From Trichodelitschia bisporula (Eukaryota; Ascomycota; Dothideomycetes; Phaeotrichales; Phaeotrichaceae), in NCBI GenBank assembly GCA_010356995.1, contig ML996694.1, positions 1,199,714 to 1,263,713 on the forward strand: 64,000 nucleotides of DNA, read 5' to 3'. The notes below the pieces were generated by a model. It saw nothing but the letters and a program-made list of their open reading frames with translations. It was not told where the DNA came from and ran no database searches. Within the stretch, counting starts at the first letter, position 1. Each line of letters opens with the position of its first letter. This document shows, piece after piece, positions 36,867 through 46,777 of this stretch. The position numbers and the translations under genes are program-made.

Positions 36867-37999
36867 TCACCCGCTCTCGCGCCTGACTTCGCTGCGTGAC
36901 CTGCTGCCCAGGGCACTGGTCGGTGCATCGCGCCCCCGCTGCGGCCACTGCGCGCCGCGCCAGCCATTCGTCCAATGCGGGCCCTCGGGCGTATCCCACG
37001 GCGTATCCCCGCCCGCCGTCGCGGCTTCGAGATCGCGATGCGCGGGTGCGGAGGGCGAGGGGGAGGCGTGCCAGGTTGGCTTCGCAGACGTCGCCGAGGG
37101 ACGGGAAGGACGCACAAAAGTCGGCGGGCCGTCGATGTCGTTATCCGGATCCAGAGAGAGAGCGGTGGAGCCGAGGCGAGCGAGGTGGTGGTGCTTGAGG
37201 CGGTCGAGCGCGGTCTTGAAGTCGTCCAGGATGATGGTGTCGGTCAGGCACTTGAAGACGAAGGCGAGTTTCCAGAAGGGGTTTATGCCCTCCGGGAGGG
37301 AGGAGCGGAAGACGGCGGTTACGGAGAGGATGTCGATGATTATAAAGGCGAGGGAGAGGGTCATGGCCGTCAGCAAAATGCCGAAGCGTGGGGAGACGCG
37401 GATGAGTTCGAGGAGGCCGAATTCGTAGCGGGTTTTTATGTTCCAGAAGACGTTGAGAGTCGTAAAAATCCACCAGGGGTCGCGGAAGAGGGCTTCGTAC
37501 GGCCGGGTGTAGTGGAAGAGGCGGTTGATGTTATTGAAGTAGGTGAAGTTGGCGTAGATTTCGGTGACCCAGAAGCCGACGCTCAGGATGACAGTGGTGA
37601 TGTAGATGGTACTGACGGTACGGCTGAGGAAGGGTTTGTTCTTCATCCACGCGACGATGTTGTGCATCACCCAGCTGATGTTGAGGAAGATGGCCGTGAC
37701 GCTGAGGTACCAGCCATACGTCGGCGGATCGGGGAAGATGAAGGTGCCGTGCGGCATGCCGAGGATGAGCTGCGCATCGTGCATCAGTCCATTTATCTGC
37801 ACGGAAAGGTGAGCGCGGCCATTTTGCATACCTCGATCAGAATCAACTTGTGAAGCAGCCGCCCTTTGCGCATATTCGCCACCGTAACCCCCGCCATAAT
37901 CACCAGCGAACCGACCATGTACCCCTGCGCCCACGCCTCAAGCACCAGCCCATGCGGGTCCTTCGGCTTCCCGACATCACCATCCGCGTCCACAGCCAT
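36867..37999 (-). CDS. Multi-pass integral membrane protein, second copy of the fungal seven-helix type
   Basis: Exons complement(36867-37796, 37832-37999) give 365 aa. Hydrophobic helices at about residues 25-42, 75-100, 110-135, 150-170, 185-205 and 210-230, separated by short loops (for example TYGWYLSVTAIFLNISWVMH and FGILLTAMTLSLAFIIIDIL). A polar, Pro/Ser/Arg-rich cytosolic tail follows from about 265. The architecture resembles the gene at 4774-5923, but sequence similarity is low. The start ATG at 37999 (MAVDADGDVG) is chosen because the frame upstream in the ORF is Arg-rich and lacks an ATG closer to the helix block. The single intron is only 35 nt (37797-37831; GTATGC...TGCAG) and must be removed to join the two frames. 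Function unknown. Confidence 0.75.
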
Positions 38000-39962
38000 C
38001 TTGCTTCTCGTCCACACAAAACAAATCGTCAAAATCCTCCACCTCTCAACAAGTCGCAGCCACAACCACCATCAGGTTACGAAGGCAAAGGGCAGGAGGT
38101 AAACGGTGAGACCACGAAACACCAAAACACGCGGCCAAACGGAGATCCCAAAACACATAAGGTTATCAGCCCCGCGCACTCGGATTCCCAAAATTCCCCG
38201 GGGCGGGATATGCCCGCCATATATGCTCCGCCCGCCCACTCGCGCCCGCCGACGCTACCGCAAGGGCGATCAGCCCGTCCCGGTGGGCATACCCCAGCCC
38301 CCGGTCTGGGCACGGCCTGCGCACGCCTATTCGAGCTCTACGCCGTGGTACATGGCCGGGTGGGCGGGGATGGCATGGAGGGGTGTGGGAAGAGGATGAT
38401 TGGATGGAAGGCTTGCGACGGAGTGCTACATTGGGGCTTTTTGGGGGTGTAATTTGGATTTTGGTGGAGGTGCTGGTGATGGCGGGTTGGTGAGCGCGGG
38501 GTTGGACGTTGCCGAGGGAGAGGGGGGGATGATGGCATGGCGTTTTTGGGGGAGGGGATCGGCAAGTGTTTTGCCTTGTGGGAGAGCGAGTGGAGACTTG
38601 CGAATGCAACTTGCGCGATCGCGATGTATGACGCGCGATCTCTTGCCCGCCGTCATCGCCCCGGCGCGCGCACGACTTCATCGTCAGCGTCCAAGGCCCC
38701 AGCGCAACCACCAACCAGTTCTCATCCCCTGGGATCAGCCCGTCACCGCGCGCCGAGAAGTACAACATGGATCCCCCATCCTCATCCACCACCCCCGTCC
38801 CCGCTCCTCATGCCTTTAACAGGTACCTGGCGGCTTGACTCGCAGCGCTCCTGCTCCTCTCGGCTTTGTAGGAGATGACCAAGGACGCCGAGGGGGAGTG
38901 CCGAAGCTATTGAACCTACGGATGTACTGGTATAGTACACCGTCTGACCTGCAATGCACCCTCGCGCAGTGCAAATGCAAATGCACCCGCACGTAATGCA
39001 AATGCAAATGCAAATGCAAATGCAGATGCAGCTGTACTTGAACGCTAACGTTACCTCCGCCATCTCGCACCCGCAGGCGGGGAATACAACCCACCCCGCT
39101 TACCGCCAGCCGTGCACCGTGCCCTTCGATGTGCCGTTCGGGTGGCGGCCGGTAGGTCGCAGCGCAGCGCCTGTTCCTGGTGTCGAACTGAAGCTATCGC
39201 AAGGATCGCGGATCGTACCGCACAGTATCCTCTATCTCATTACTTCGCTCCTACATAATTCCATATCTCCAAATGACCACTCCAGCAATACTGATCCCGA
39301 CCCCCCTACCCTTCCTCCAAACCCACCCCTCAATCTCAATACCCTACCCCAGCCTCCCCGCCCCGCACCGCACCGCACCCCGGGTTACGTGCGGAGACCG
39401 CTCAACCCGACACACTGACAGCCTTGCAAAACTGCCCCTCCCCCCCCAGCGCACCGAGTACATTACGCTCAACAAAGCCATTATATCCGCCGTCTTGTCA
39501 AACAAGGCTGAACCCTCAGCCTAGCCGTCGCCAATGGCGCGCGCCATCCACCAGCCGGCCGCCAGCCAGCCGCATTGTCCTGGGCGCTGGTGGCGCCATG
39601 GCGTCGCGTCGGAGGATTCTTTATCTTCTATGTGGCGCAACGGCGCCGCGCATCGGAGGATTAATCGACAGCATCCGGTCCGGCTTGCTGTGGAATGTTT
39701 CTGTCCTGCATCTTGCGTCCTGCGTCCTGCGGCTTCGCTAATGCCGTGCCACCCTGCCTTGCGCACGTTGTCTTCCGAATGTTGTTCGCCCGGAGAGGCG
39801 TTGACGGTAGGGCGGGCGGTGTGGGAGATCGATGGGGGAAAAAATGTGGGTGCTTTGGTGTGCGGCATCGGGACATGGCTACAGAGAATACTCCGTACGG
39901 GACGGGTGAAAAAATTGGAGATGAGGCGGTGGGGCCTGGATAATACTCGTATGCAAAAAGGA
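38000..39962. other. Intergenic
   Basis: No gene recognised. It includes a hexanucleotide microsatellite (38996-39031) and C-rich simple sequence at 39295-39370. The many short frames are shadows of biased composition. Confidence 0.45.
38996..39031. repeat. ATGCAA microsatellite
   Basis: About six head-to-tail ATGCAA units (the last two ATGCAG); a related two-unit stretch lies 20 bp upstream near 38969-38984. Confidence 0.85.
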
Positions 39963-40048
39963 TGGACGCGGAGGGAATTGAACCCTCGACCTTTCACAGG
40001 TTACGCAGCTGATGCGAAGCGAAAATCATACCCCTAGACCACACGCCC
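39963..40048 (-). tRNA. tRNA-Ala(CGC) with a 14-nt intron
   Basis: Reading the minus strand from 40048, GGGCGTG pairs with CGCGTCC at the 3' end (all seven pairs, counting G-U), including the G3:U70 pair that marks alanine tRNA. The D arm GTCT/TGAT encloses AGGGGTA. The anticodon stem is TTCGC/GTGAA with loop TT-CGC-A, and the T arm is GAGGG-TTCAATT-CCCTC. A 14-nt insert (TCAGCTGCGTAACC) sits at the canonical intron site between positions 37 and 38. Removing it leaves a 72-nt tRNA with discriminator A. The anticodon CGC reads GCG alanine codons, which are frequent in this GC-rich window. Confidence 0.85.
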
Positions 40049-41443
40049 TGATTTGATACTAAATTTGGTGGTTAGTAATTGATATAGCAGATGCAATTTT
40101 CAAAATCGGCTTTCAGTCAAAGTCGGTGAAGTCCAGCGAGTGCACAAATTCCTAAAGATTTGAAATACGCTTAAGCTGGGAAAGGAACCCCAATTCAGTC
40201 ACGGAATCTCCCAGCTCAAATCATGGACTCTCTTTCGCCATAAGTTGATGGATCGTCGATGTTCGTTGGGATTATTGACGGATGTTCCTTCCAGGCCGAT
40301 TCCATCAATGCCGAGACTCAGATATCACGAACCTCATATGCTAGCCGGCCACACCGACAATTGAAAGTCACATGGGAAGAGATGTAGTCGAGCTATCGCG
40401 CAGCAAGGAGGAGTGGACGAGAAGGCACGTGGTGCACAAGAAGGAGGCGGATCGCACACCGGTTATAAGCAACAGGATTTGATTTCAATTCTACGTCAGC
40501 CAAAGTTGAAAGAAGGAAGCTATTCATCTCCACGCCTTCATCCTGTAACCACGGTAGTGCGGAGCACTCTTCTCCCTTTCACCTCCCTTCCGATCCGTTG
40601 CCGAGATGGTGATAGGCAATATCGGGGCCATCAACGGCACAACAGTCAAAGGGTCGGCATCGGGAGTCAAAGTGGCATGTCGCACCTTGCTGACCGTGGA
40701 TGACGAGGTTCTCGTCGCCGCCGACGTCGGCCGCCAAGCGCACTCGGTGGACCGACTTCACGTCCAGGCTGGGGCGACCAGACGATGCTTACGGTGGGCA
40801 ACAGGAGGAAGCTTCGAGGGTCTGCTAGGTCCATCTGCTGATGCTCCGGGAGCTAGCGCTAGGCGCATCCACGGTACCTTGGACTTAGACGGTTGCAGCA
40901 ACTGGACATATGTTCTGTTCACGATGTCTGATGCCAGCTGGAGCGGACAATGGCGATGCCGGAGCATGTAGCCTCCTCGGCGAGCCGAAAAGCAAAGCCG
41001 CAACCACGACCTCCAGCCGCATAGGCAAAAGATCTGGCATCTCAACACCAAACCGGGTTCACCATCAGTCACTCACCCAATATCCCATCTCCCGACCCCA
41101 AAGGGTCTAGCCCTCAGTGGATCGGACCGCGTAGTCGCCCCCACCAAACTCCACCTCCGCGAGAGGGTACAGCCGGGTCGGTGTCGTGAGTCTCCGTCGC
41201 GCCGTCCTCACATATGCAGGCAAGCGCGCCTTCCAGCGCGCTCAGGAAGTTTGGACCCGAGTGCTGGCTCCTGCCGCTTTTGCGGTAGACACCACGCGCG
41301 TTCACAACACATCAACAAAACACCAACACGTACACCCATAGCAGCAATCTCCTTGACTTCTGCAACCGACACTCACCTCCCCACACAACTCCATCCACAA
41401 ATCCACAACAACATTTCCATACTCCCACGACAGCATTACGGAA
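40049..41443. other. Intergenic
   Basis: No recognisable gene. Open frames on both strands around 40580-41070 are under 125 codons and lack motifs. The final 150 bp is A/C-rich and forms the leader of the small gene at 41444. Confidence 0.4.
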
Positions 41444-41764
41444 ATGGCTCGCTTCAATCACTCCACCCGCACGCACCCCTTCCTGGCGACACTCTCCACC
41501 GCCATCGCGAGAAAGCAGGCCATCATTGCCTCGCTCCAGCGCCTTCAGCCCGTCACCCTCTCCCGTCAGCGCAAGAAGTGGACCTTCAGTCCGCTGGAAC
41601 TCAGCATCCCGGAGCTGCTGCTGCTGAGCGATCAACGCTTCGAGGGCTTAGTGGAGTCGTGTGCCATGAGCATTGGTGGGTCTGGTAGTCGATTTATGCG
41701 TTAACTGATGCGTTCAGAGTATGTGTCTCCAGATGAGGTCGTGTACAACAGGCAAGGATACTAG
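41444..41764 (+). CDS. Small hypothetical basic protein (92 aa)
   Basis: Exons 41444-41675 and 41718-41764. The start ATG has a good AAAATGG context. The protein is Arg/Leu-rich and mostly helical in appearance (TLSTAIARKQAIIASLQRL, ELSIPELLLLSDQRFEGLVE), then ends in the short, conserved-looking YVSPDEVVYNRQGY. The 42-nt intron (donor GTGGGT, branch GTTAAC, acceptor TTCAG) is needed to reach that tail. It may be imported or ribosome-associated given its charge, but I recognise no family and assign no function. The sequence continues with a possible second intron-like segment, so the C terminus could be longer. Confidence 0.5.
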
Positions 41765-42183
41765 TTCTAGCAGGTGAGTATATCTCCGCCCTATCTTGTA
41801 GGCCTAACTCAACTCTTGATGCAGGGCGTTCAAAGAATCGGTGGTTCGACTCAGCATCGGTACGGCGTTTCGGTTATTTCGGCGGGATGGCGATAACGAC
41901 TGGACGACCACGGCGACCTTCTTCTAAGTTCGATGTTCATACAGATTCAATGAAATGAACAGGACTGAAATCCTTTGAAATCAAGACACGCTCTTCATGC
42001 TATGGCCATCGATGTTTCCAGTACCGAACGCCATGATCAGAATTACTCAGTGTCAATCACGCCGTCCATAACCCATTTATATTCCATAACGAAGCAAAAC
42101 ATATAGGTATATCTACGCGGCCGCAAAACCATGCACGCGGCCAGCGATCTATGAAACGCACAACCCTGTAACCAGACAACTGC
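41765..42183. other. Convergent intergenic region
   Basis: Nothing recognised. CTAGTTCTAG lies at 41761-41770, overlapping the stop codon of the small gene. Confidence 0.45.
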
Positions 42184-43304
42184 TCACCAGCTCACCAGTC
42201 CCTTTTCTCGGTCAAAGCCGCCGCGCAGCTGCGTGTCCGGCTTGACCACCTTGCCCTGCATGACCGTATACCGCACAATGTTTTCGCAGTCCTCGGGCCG
42301 CACGCGCGCGAGCCAGATGCACTGCCCGGCGCCAGCATCGTCAATCTTCTCGTCCGTGCCAGCTGCCTCCCCATTTCGCGGGTCCTCTTTCTCCTCCCCT
42401 TCTCCCGCCGTGGCATCCGCTTCCCCATTCTCCACTGTCTTCTCCCCCTCCACCTTCCTCTCCCCAAACGCCCCCGCCCTGCGATACACAATAACATTCG
42501 CCGCAAACTTATGCCCCCCCACATGACTAATAAAATAAATCCCAACCCCCCCCGGCCGTTCATCATGTAAATCCCTCGCCAACCCCCGCGGCCTCAAATG
42601 CCTTTCAAACTCCCGCCTAAGCAACGGCGCGCTCTGCCCGCACCGCACATCGCGCGTCCGCTGGCTGCACAGGAGGATAACGGCCTCGTGCGGACATGCG
42701 CGGATGCTGATTCCGTGCAGGGAGCGTGGGATGCTGAGCCCGTGCGTGTGCAGGGGGGAGGTGGTTTGGGGGGCGGAGTCGATTATGGAGACGAGGGTTT
42801 GTGTGGAGGAGGGGGTTACGTTGTCGAGGAGGACGAAGGCGGGGAGGAGGAGGATGGTTGTTGCGCTCGCGTCCATGGAGGAGGGGACGGGCATGTCTGA
42901 CGCGGACACTTTGAGGGGGTGTTTTGGGGGTGGGGAGGCCTTGGAGAGGGCTTGCATTATCGAGCCTTTTTCGTCGGCCACGTCGCGGACCTGCACGCGG
43001 GGGGTTAGCTGGCAATGAAGGGGGAGGGGGGGGATGGAAGTACCCAGTCATTCTTCCCCGTCGCAACGACGACATGCGCGCTCCACCCATTCACGCGCCC
43101 AAAGAGCACCTCATCCTGATCGACGGGGAACTTAGAAGGGTACCGGATCGTGCAGCTCGCGCAGTCATGGCTGCAGTCCTCGCCATCCGTCGCTGGGTCC
43201 GTAGGCGTGAATAGCGCGGCCGGTGTCGGTGCTTTGCGGAAGTCATTCGCGTGGAGCGTTTCATCCTTCCCGCGAATGCGGGATAGGAGGGATTGGAACG
43301 GCAT
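42184..43304 (-). CDS. Apd1/Aim32-like [2Fe-2S] thioredoxin-fold protein (sucrase/ferredoxin-like)
   Basis: Exons complement(42184-42990, 43044-43304) give 355 aa. Cysteines at about residues 44, 48 and 51 (CSHDCASCTIRYP) open the family domain; GWSAHVVVATGKNDWV then RDVADEKG follow across the 53-nt intron. The C-terminal thioredoxin-like ferredoxin half has ISHVGGHKFAANVIVY, whose paired histidines are the known unusual cluster ligands of Apd1, and ends WLARVRPEDCENIVRYTVMQG. Yeast Apd1 affects actin patches and drug tolerance, and Aim32 works in mitochondria. The KFPVDQD and GW.AHVVVATGK motifs fit the fungal Aim32-like annotations, but I cannot choose between the two, so no symbol is given. 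An acidic insert (EGEKTVENGEADATAGEG region) separates the two conserved halves of the C-terminal domain. Confidence 0.82.
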
Positions 43305-43770
43305 GGTGGCCGTGGAGCTCGAGGGGAAAGCTGGGTGAATTGAGAGTGTGACGAGGCGGTATAAAATGAGGGAGTGACGTCGCGGCGATGAGGTCTTATC
43401 AGATCAAAAAGGCGGAAGGGTTCCGTGCTTGATGATTGGTGCGGGGGTCATGCAATCTGATAATTTTGCTGCCTAGTCGGCGATTCGGCGATAAGAGAGG
43501 CCGCGCATTCGGGCCGTGACGAATGGCGGCGCGACATGTAGAGTGCGGCCGGGAGGGACGGCAGTTTGCATATTCCTCACCTCGGTCGGTGTGCATGCAG
43601 TGCTGCTTGTCGTTGCCTAGACGATCTGGACGCGCGGCATGTGTTGCTTGTTTCGGATTTGTGGGCGGGGCTAAGCTGGGGCTTGCATGAGCGGGGCTTG
43701 CCAGATGCAACAACGTCCAAGGCATCATCGCGGATTTCCCTATTGGGATGCAAGTGCTTGCGGAGTTATC

Positions 43771-43777
43771 TATAAAT
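43771..43777 (+). promoter_or_regulatory. TATA-like element
   Basis: TATAAAT, 180 bp before the ATG at 43957. A plausible 35-nt 5' UTR intron (43910-43944, GTATGA, branch GCTAAC, acceptor TACAG) lies between it and the start codon. Confidence 0.4.
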
Positions 43778-43956
43778 CCGACTTTCTTTTCCGTTCGCTT
43801 TGGACTTGCACGAGCTTCAATGGCGCGACCACCATAAGGCCACGGCTCGAGTCGATGAGGGAAGAAGCTGCGCAGCTTCAAAACATGGCAAATTCGTTCG
43901 TTTCGTGCGGTATGACTTCAATATATGCTAACCGGCTTCTACAGCTTTCGTTCACG

Positions 43957-44817
43957 ATGCCCCTCACACTCTTAACCGGCGCTCCATCAGCCTTATCCTT
44001 AGCCTCCACGCCGGAAGCCGATCTCTACACGACCTTCGTCCCCGCAATCCGGCGATTCCTCGACTGTACAGCCGCACCGTCATCTCAAAGCCAACCATCA
44101 ACCCCCCGACCAAAATGGCGAATCATATCCCCATTCCAGCCTTCCCTTCAACATCAAGCCCCCTCCTTCACTCCACCCTTCCAGCGAAGCATCTCCCTCC
44201 CCGCCCCCTCAACCCAAACCGAAAGCACAACCCACACCCTCTCCTCCTTCTCCTCCACCCAGCCCTCACCCTCCACCCTCACCTCCTCCCCCTCTCCCCC
44301 AGCCTATCTCCCCCCCACAACCCCCCTATCCACCCTCCCCCCCGCTCCCATCCTAACCGAAATCCTCCCCCGACTCATGCCCACAACCCTCCTCCTCGGC
44401 TGCATATCCCTCTCCCCCCCCCGCCCCCTTCCCCAAAACCAGTTCATCCGCGAACTCCTCAGCGGCGACCACACGGCATCCCCCTTCCGCATCGCCTTCT
44501 TCTACTCCGCTGGAAGCGCGCTGGAGAGCCAGCTAAACCGCGTTAGGCCGCGGGATGTGCTGGTTGTGCAGCGGGTTGTGCTGGTTGTTTATAGAGGTGT
44601 GGTGGGGGGGAGGAGTGTGGCCGGCGGTGGATTGTGGGGTCGATATGGGGTGGGGGGTACGGAGGTTAGGGTGCTTGGACGGGAGGGGTTGGTTCTGGGG
44701 GAGTGGGAGGGGGAGGAGGGGGAAAGGGTGGGGCGGGTTGCTGCGTGGGTGAGGGGGACTTTAGGGACGGGGGCTGAGGGGATGGAGGCGGAGGAGTTGC
44801 CGCCCGATACGCAGTGA
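43957..44817 (+). CDS. Hypothetical protein, possible OB-fold-like core
   Basis: A single open frame of 286 codons after a likely 5' UTR intron. The N-terminal 40 residues look structured (LTGAPSALSLASTPEADLYT). A Pro/Ser/Thr-rich disordered middle (residues 60-145) follows, then a strand-rich segment (PFRIAFFYSAGSALESQLNR, RPRDVLVVQRVVLVVYRGVV) whose alternating hydrophobics resemble an OB-fold barrel; this is a weak structural guess, not a family hit. The C-terminal part is Gly/Val/Glu-rich and encoded by G-runs. The stop codon falls inside the first unit of a downstream 46-bp tandem repeat. An upstream frame open from 43687 could extend the N terminus if the 5' intron is not used. Confidence 0.55.
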   Translation: MPLTLLTGAPSALSLASTPEADLYTTFVPAIRRFLDCTAAPSSQSQPSTPRPKWRIISPFQPSLQHQAPSFTPPFQRSISLPAPSTQTESTTHTLSSFSSTQPSPSTLTSSPSPPAYLPPTTPLSTLPPAPILTEILPRLMPTTLLLGCISLSPPRPLPQNQFIRELLSGDHTASPFRIAFFYSAGSALESQLNRVRPRDVLVVQRVVLVVYRGVVGGRSVAGGGLWGRYGVGGTEVRVLGREGLVLGEWEGEEGERVGRVAAWVRGTLGTGAEGMEAEELPPDTQ

Positions 44818-45009
44818 TGGCAGAGGAGAGGGAACGGAGGAGTTGCCGCCTGATACGCAGTGACGGGGGAAGGAAGGGCACAGAAGGCTTTTCCACCTGG
44901 TACACAGTGATGGAAGAAGGAAGGGTAAAGAAGAGTTTCCACCTGATATACTGTTATGGAAGAAGGAAGGGCACAGAGGATTCGCCGCCTGATACACAGT
45001 GATAAGGAT
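44790..45009. repeat. 46-bp tandem repeat, five diverged units
   Basis: Units begin near 44790, 44836, 44883, 44928 and 44976; each contains a GCCGCCTGATACGCAGTGA-like core and a GGAAGAAGGAAGGGCACAGA-like spacer. The first unit supplies the last codons and TGA stop of the gene at 43957-44817; the rest fall in its 3' flank. Confidence 0.75.
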
Positions 45010-45145
45010 GGAAGATGGGGATTGGCGTTGATGGCCGAGACTGTTGGTTGATAATGGCGGGCATCACCGTTCGGTCAGGCTTCTCACACAAGCCAATCTC
45101 AGAAACGAACGTATAATTGAACCCGCCCACTACACAACACTCCCA

Positions 45146-46187
45146 CTAGGTCTTAACCTTAAGCTTTTTCAAACCCATCTGACGCATAACAAACTCGTAG
45201 TATCTGTTCTTCCACTCCTCGCCTTCGAGATGAATGAAAATCCTAGCGGCATAAGGGTTCTTGCCCAAGTGCTCCATGAAAGTAAAGGCACTTGGCGCGT
45301 ACTCACCCCCTGTTGTATTTCAAATGGAGAGACCTAAACTCCTTGACCGCCACCCTGAGTGCGTCTCCGTCGGAGAGGAAAGGGAGATCGCACATGTGCG
45401 TAGGCTTGCCGTCCCTCGATGGCTGGGGAAACATCGTGCTCGGCAACCCGTCGCCAGCCCCAGGGTTGACGGGCCCGGCCGCGCGTCTGAGCTGGCCGAG
45501 TAAATGGGACCCCCCCGTGGGATCGGCCGCGCGTTTGTACTTGCCGAAGAGAGATGGAACCTCCGTGCTCGGCAATATGTCGTCGGCCGCGCGTCTAGGC
45601 TTGCCAAAGAGATGGGATCCCTCCATTCTGGGCAACACATCGTCGGCCGCGCGTCTGGGCTCGCCGAAGACATGGGGACCCTTCGGGCTAGGAAGCAGGG
45701 TGTCAACCCCAGGGTTGAAGGGCCCGGCCGCGCGTATGGACTTGCCGAAGAGTGATTCCCCCGTGGGCACCCACGAGTTTTCACCCGACTTCCTTCTCTT
45801 GGTCGCAGGTTCCGGGCCTCGCATTGGACTGTAGCAAGCGCGTGGGCTTCGCGTGCTCTAGTAATACGTAGCGCACGGCTGGGATGGGCTTTGATAAGCG
45901 CGTGGACTACCCGTTTCGTAGCAAGGCGTGGCGAACGGGAATTCTGGAATGTCGTACCCCTTCTCGTCGGCCCAATTGAATGGAGCGGGTTTGGGGCCAT
46001 CGTCATTCGAAGTGGTCTTCCGCTTCTGGCTAGCGACGGGGGGAGCGGTGGGCGAATTCTCGGCTTCGGAGCTTGCTGACTCCTCCGGCGCGTCGAGGAA
46101 ATTCTGGACGCCTTTACGGCCACGGCGGCTTCTTGTGGCCGGAGGCGAAACAAGGACTTTGGGCTTGCGGGTAGAGCGGCGAGGCAT
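45146..46187 (-). CDS. Orphan repeat protein with basic N terminus (LFGK repeats)
   Basis: Proposed exons complement(45146-45242, 45307-45828, 45868-46187), 312 aa. The N terminus is highly basic (MPRRSTRKPKV, RSRRGRKG) and KRKTT and KRRKS motifs recur, suggesting a nuclear protein. Five degenerate repeats at about residues 130-230 share (L/V)FGK-x-x-RAAD followed by an acidic/Pro linker. The C-terminal 50 residues look helical and conserved (ALRVAVKEFRSLHLKY, EEWKNRYYEFVMRQMG, then LKKLKV). Intron 1 (39 nt) has its phase fixed by both frames. Intron 2 is ambiguous: the GTGAGT donor after a G5 run fits a 64-nt intron, but that segment also reads as coding in the downstream frame. An alternative start is the ATG at 46241. 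I recognise no family or function. Confidence 0.6.
45459..45761. repeat. Coding repeat region of the LFGK protein
   Basis: Five diverged 16-27 codon units; on the plus strand they show as recurrent CGGCCGCGCGT...TTGCCGAAGA blocks. Confidence 0.65.
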
Positions 46188-46777
46188 TGCGAAGGAGGTG
46201 GAAGATGTTTGGTTGTAAGTGGTTGATTCGTAATCACACATGGAGGTTTTCGGACTGAAATGGAGATGAGAGCAGTTGGGAAAGATCACCGGCAAGTATG
46301 GAGTATGTCAGCCAAAAGGAGTGAACTGGTGCTAGGGAGGCAGAGGGGGAAGGGATATTTTCCATTCAAATACCTATGAAGCTGGTGACAGAAGGACCTT
46401 CGTGGTGTTCAAAGACCGCTTCGACGCTGAAAGCGGGCAAGATCTATCGTTGTCTTGAGCCAGCTCCGGAATGCTGGTGCTGAATGCGGTATGGAGCTTG
46501 CAAGGTTTTGGACCGCACGCTTTCAAATTGCACATTTTCAGGTCGCATGTAGGATGCGCTGGTTCATGACCTGACCCGTAAGGATCATGGTGACTATGAA
46601 CGTCCGTGCCGGTATAGTCGGGTGCTTTACCGCGTCGCAGACAATGCGTCCATGCTGTTGGGGTCAGGAGAAACACACTGGGCAGACGAAAGCAACTACC
46701 ACCCATAAGCTAACGGCCGCATATGTCTGACGAGGTTCAAAGATCCATTGCACTTGAATATGTACAGAGCACCTCCT
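46188..46777. other. Intergenic
   Basis: Promoter side of the LFGK gene and 3' flank of the complex I gene. Nothing recognised. Confidence 0.5.

Noticed and set aside
38996-39031. ATGCAAAT units as octamer-type binding sites
   Set aside because: The units are a plain hexanucleotide microsatellite and POU-type factors are absent from fungi.
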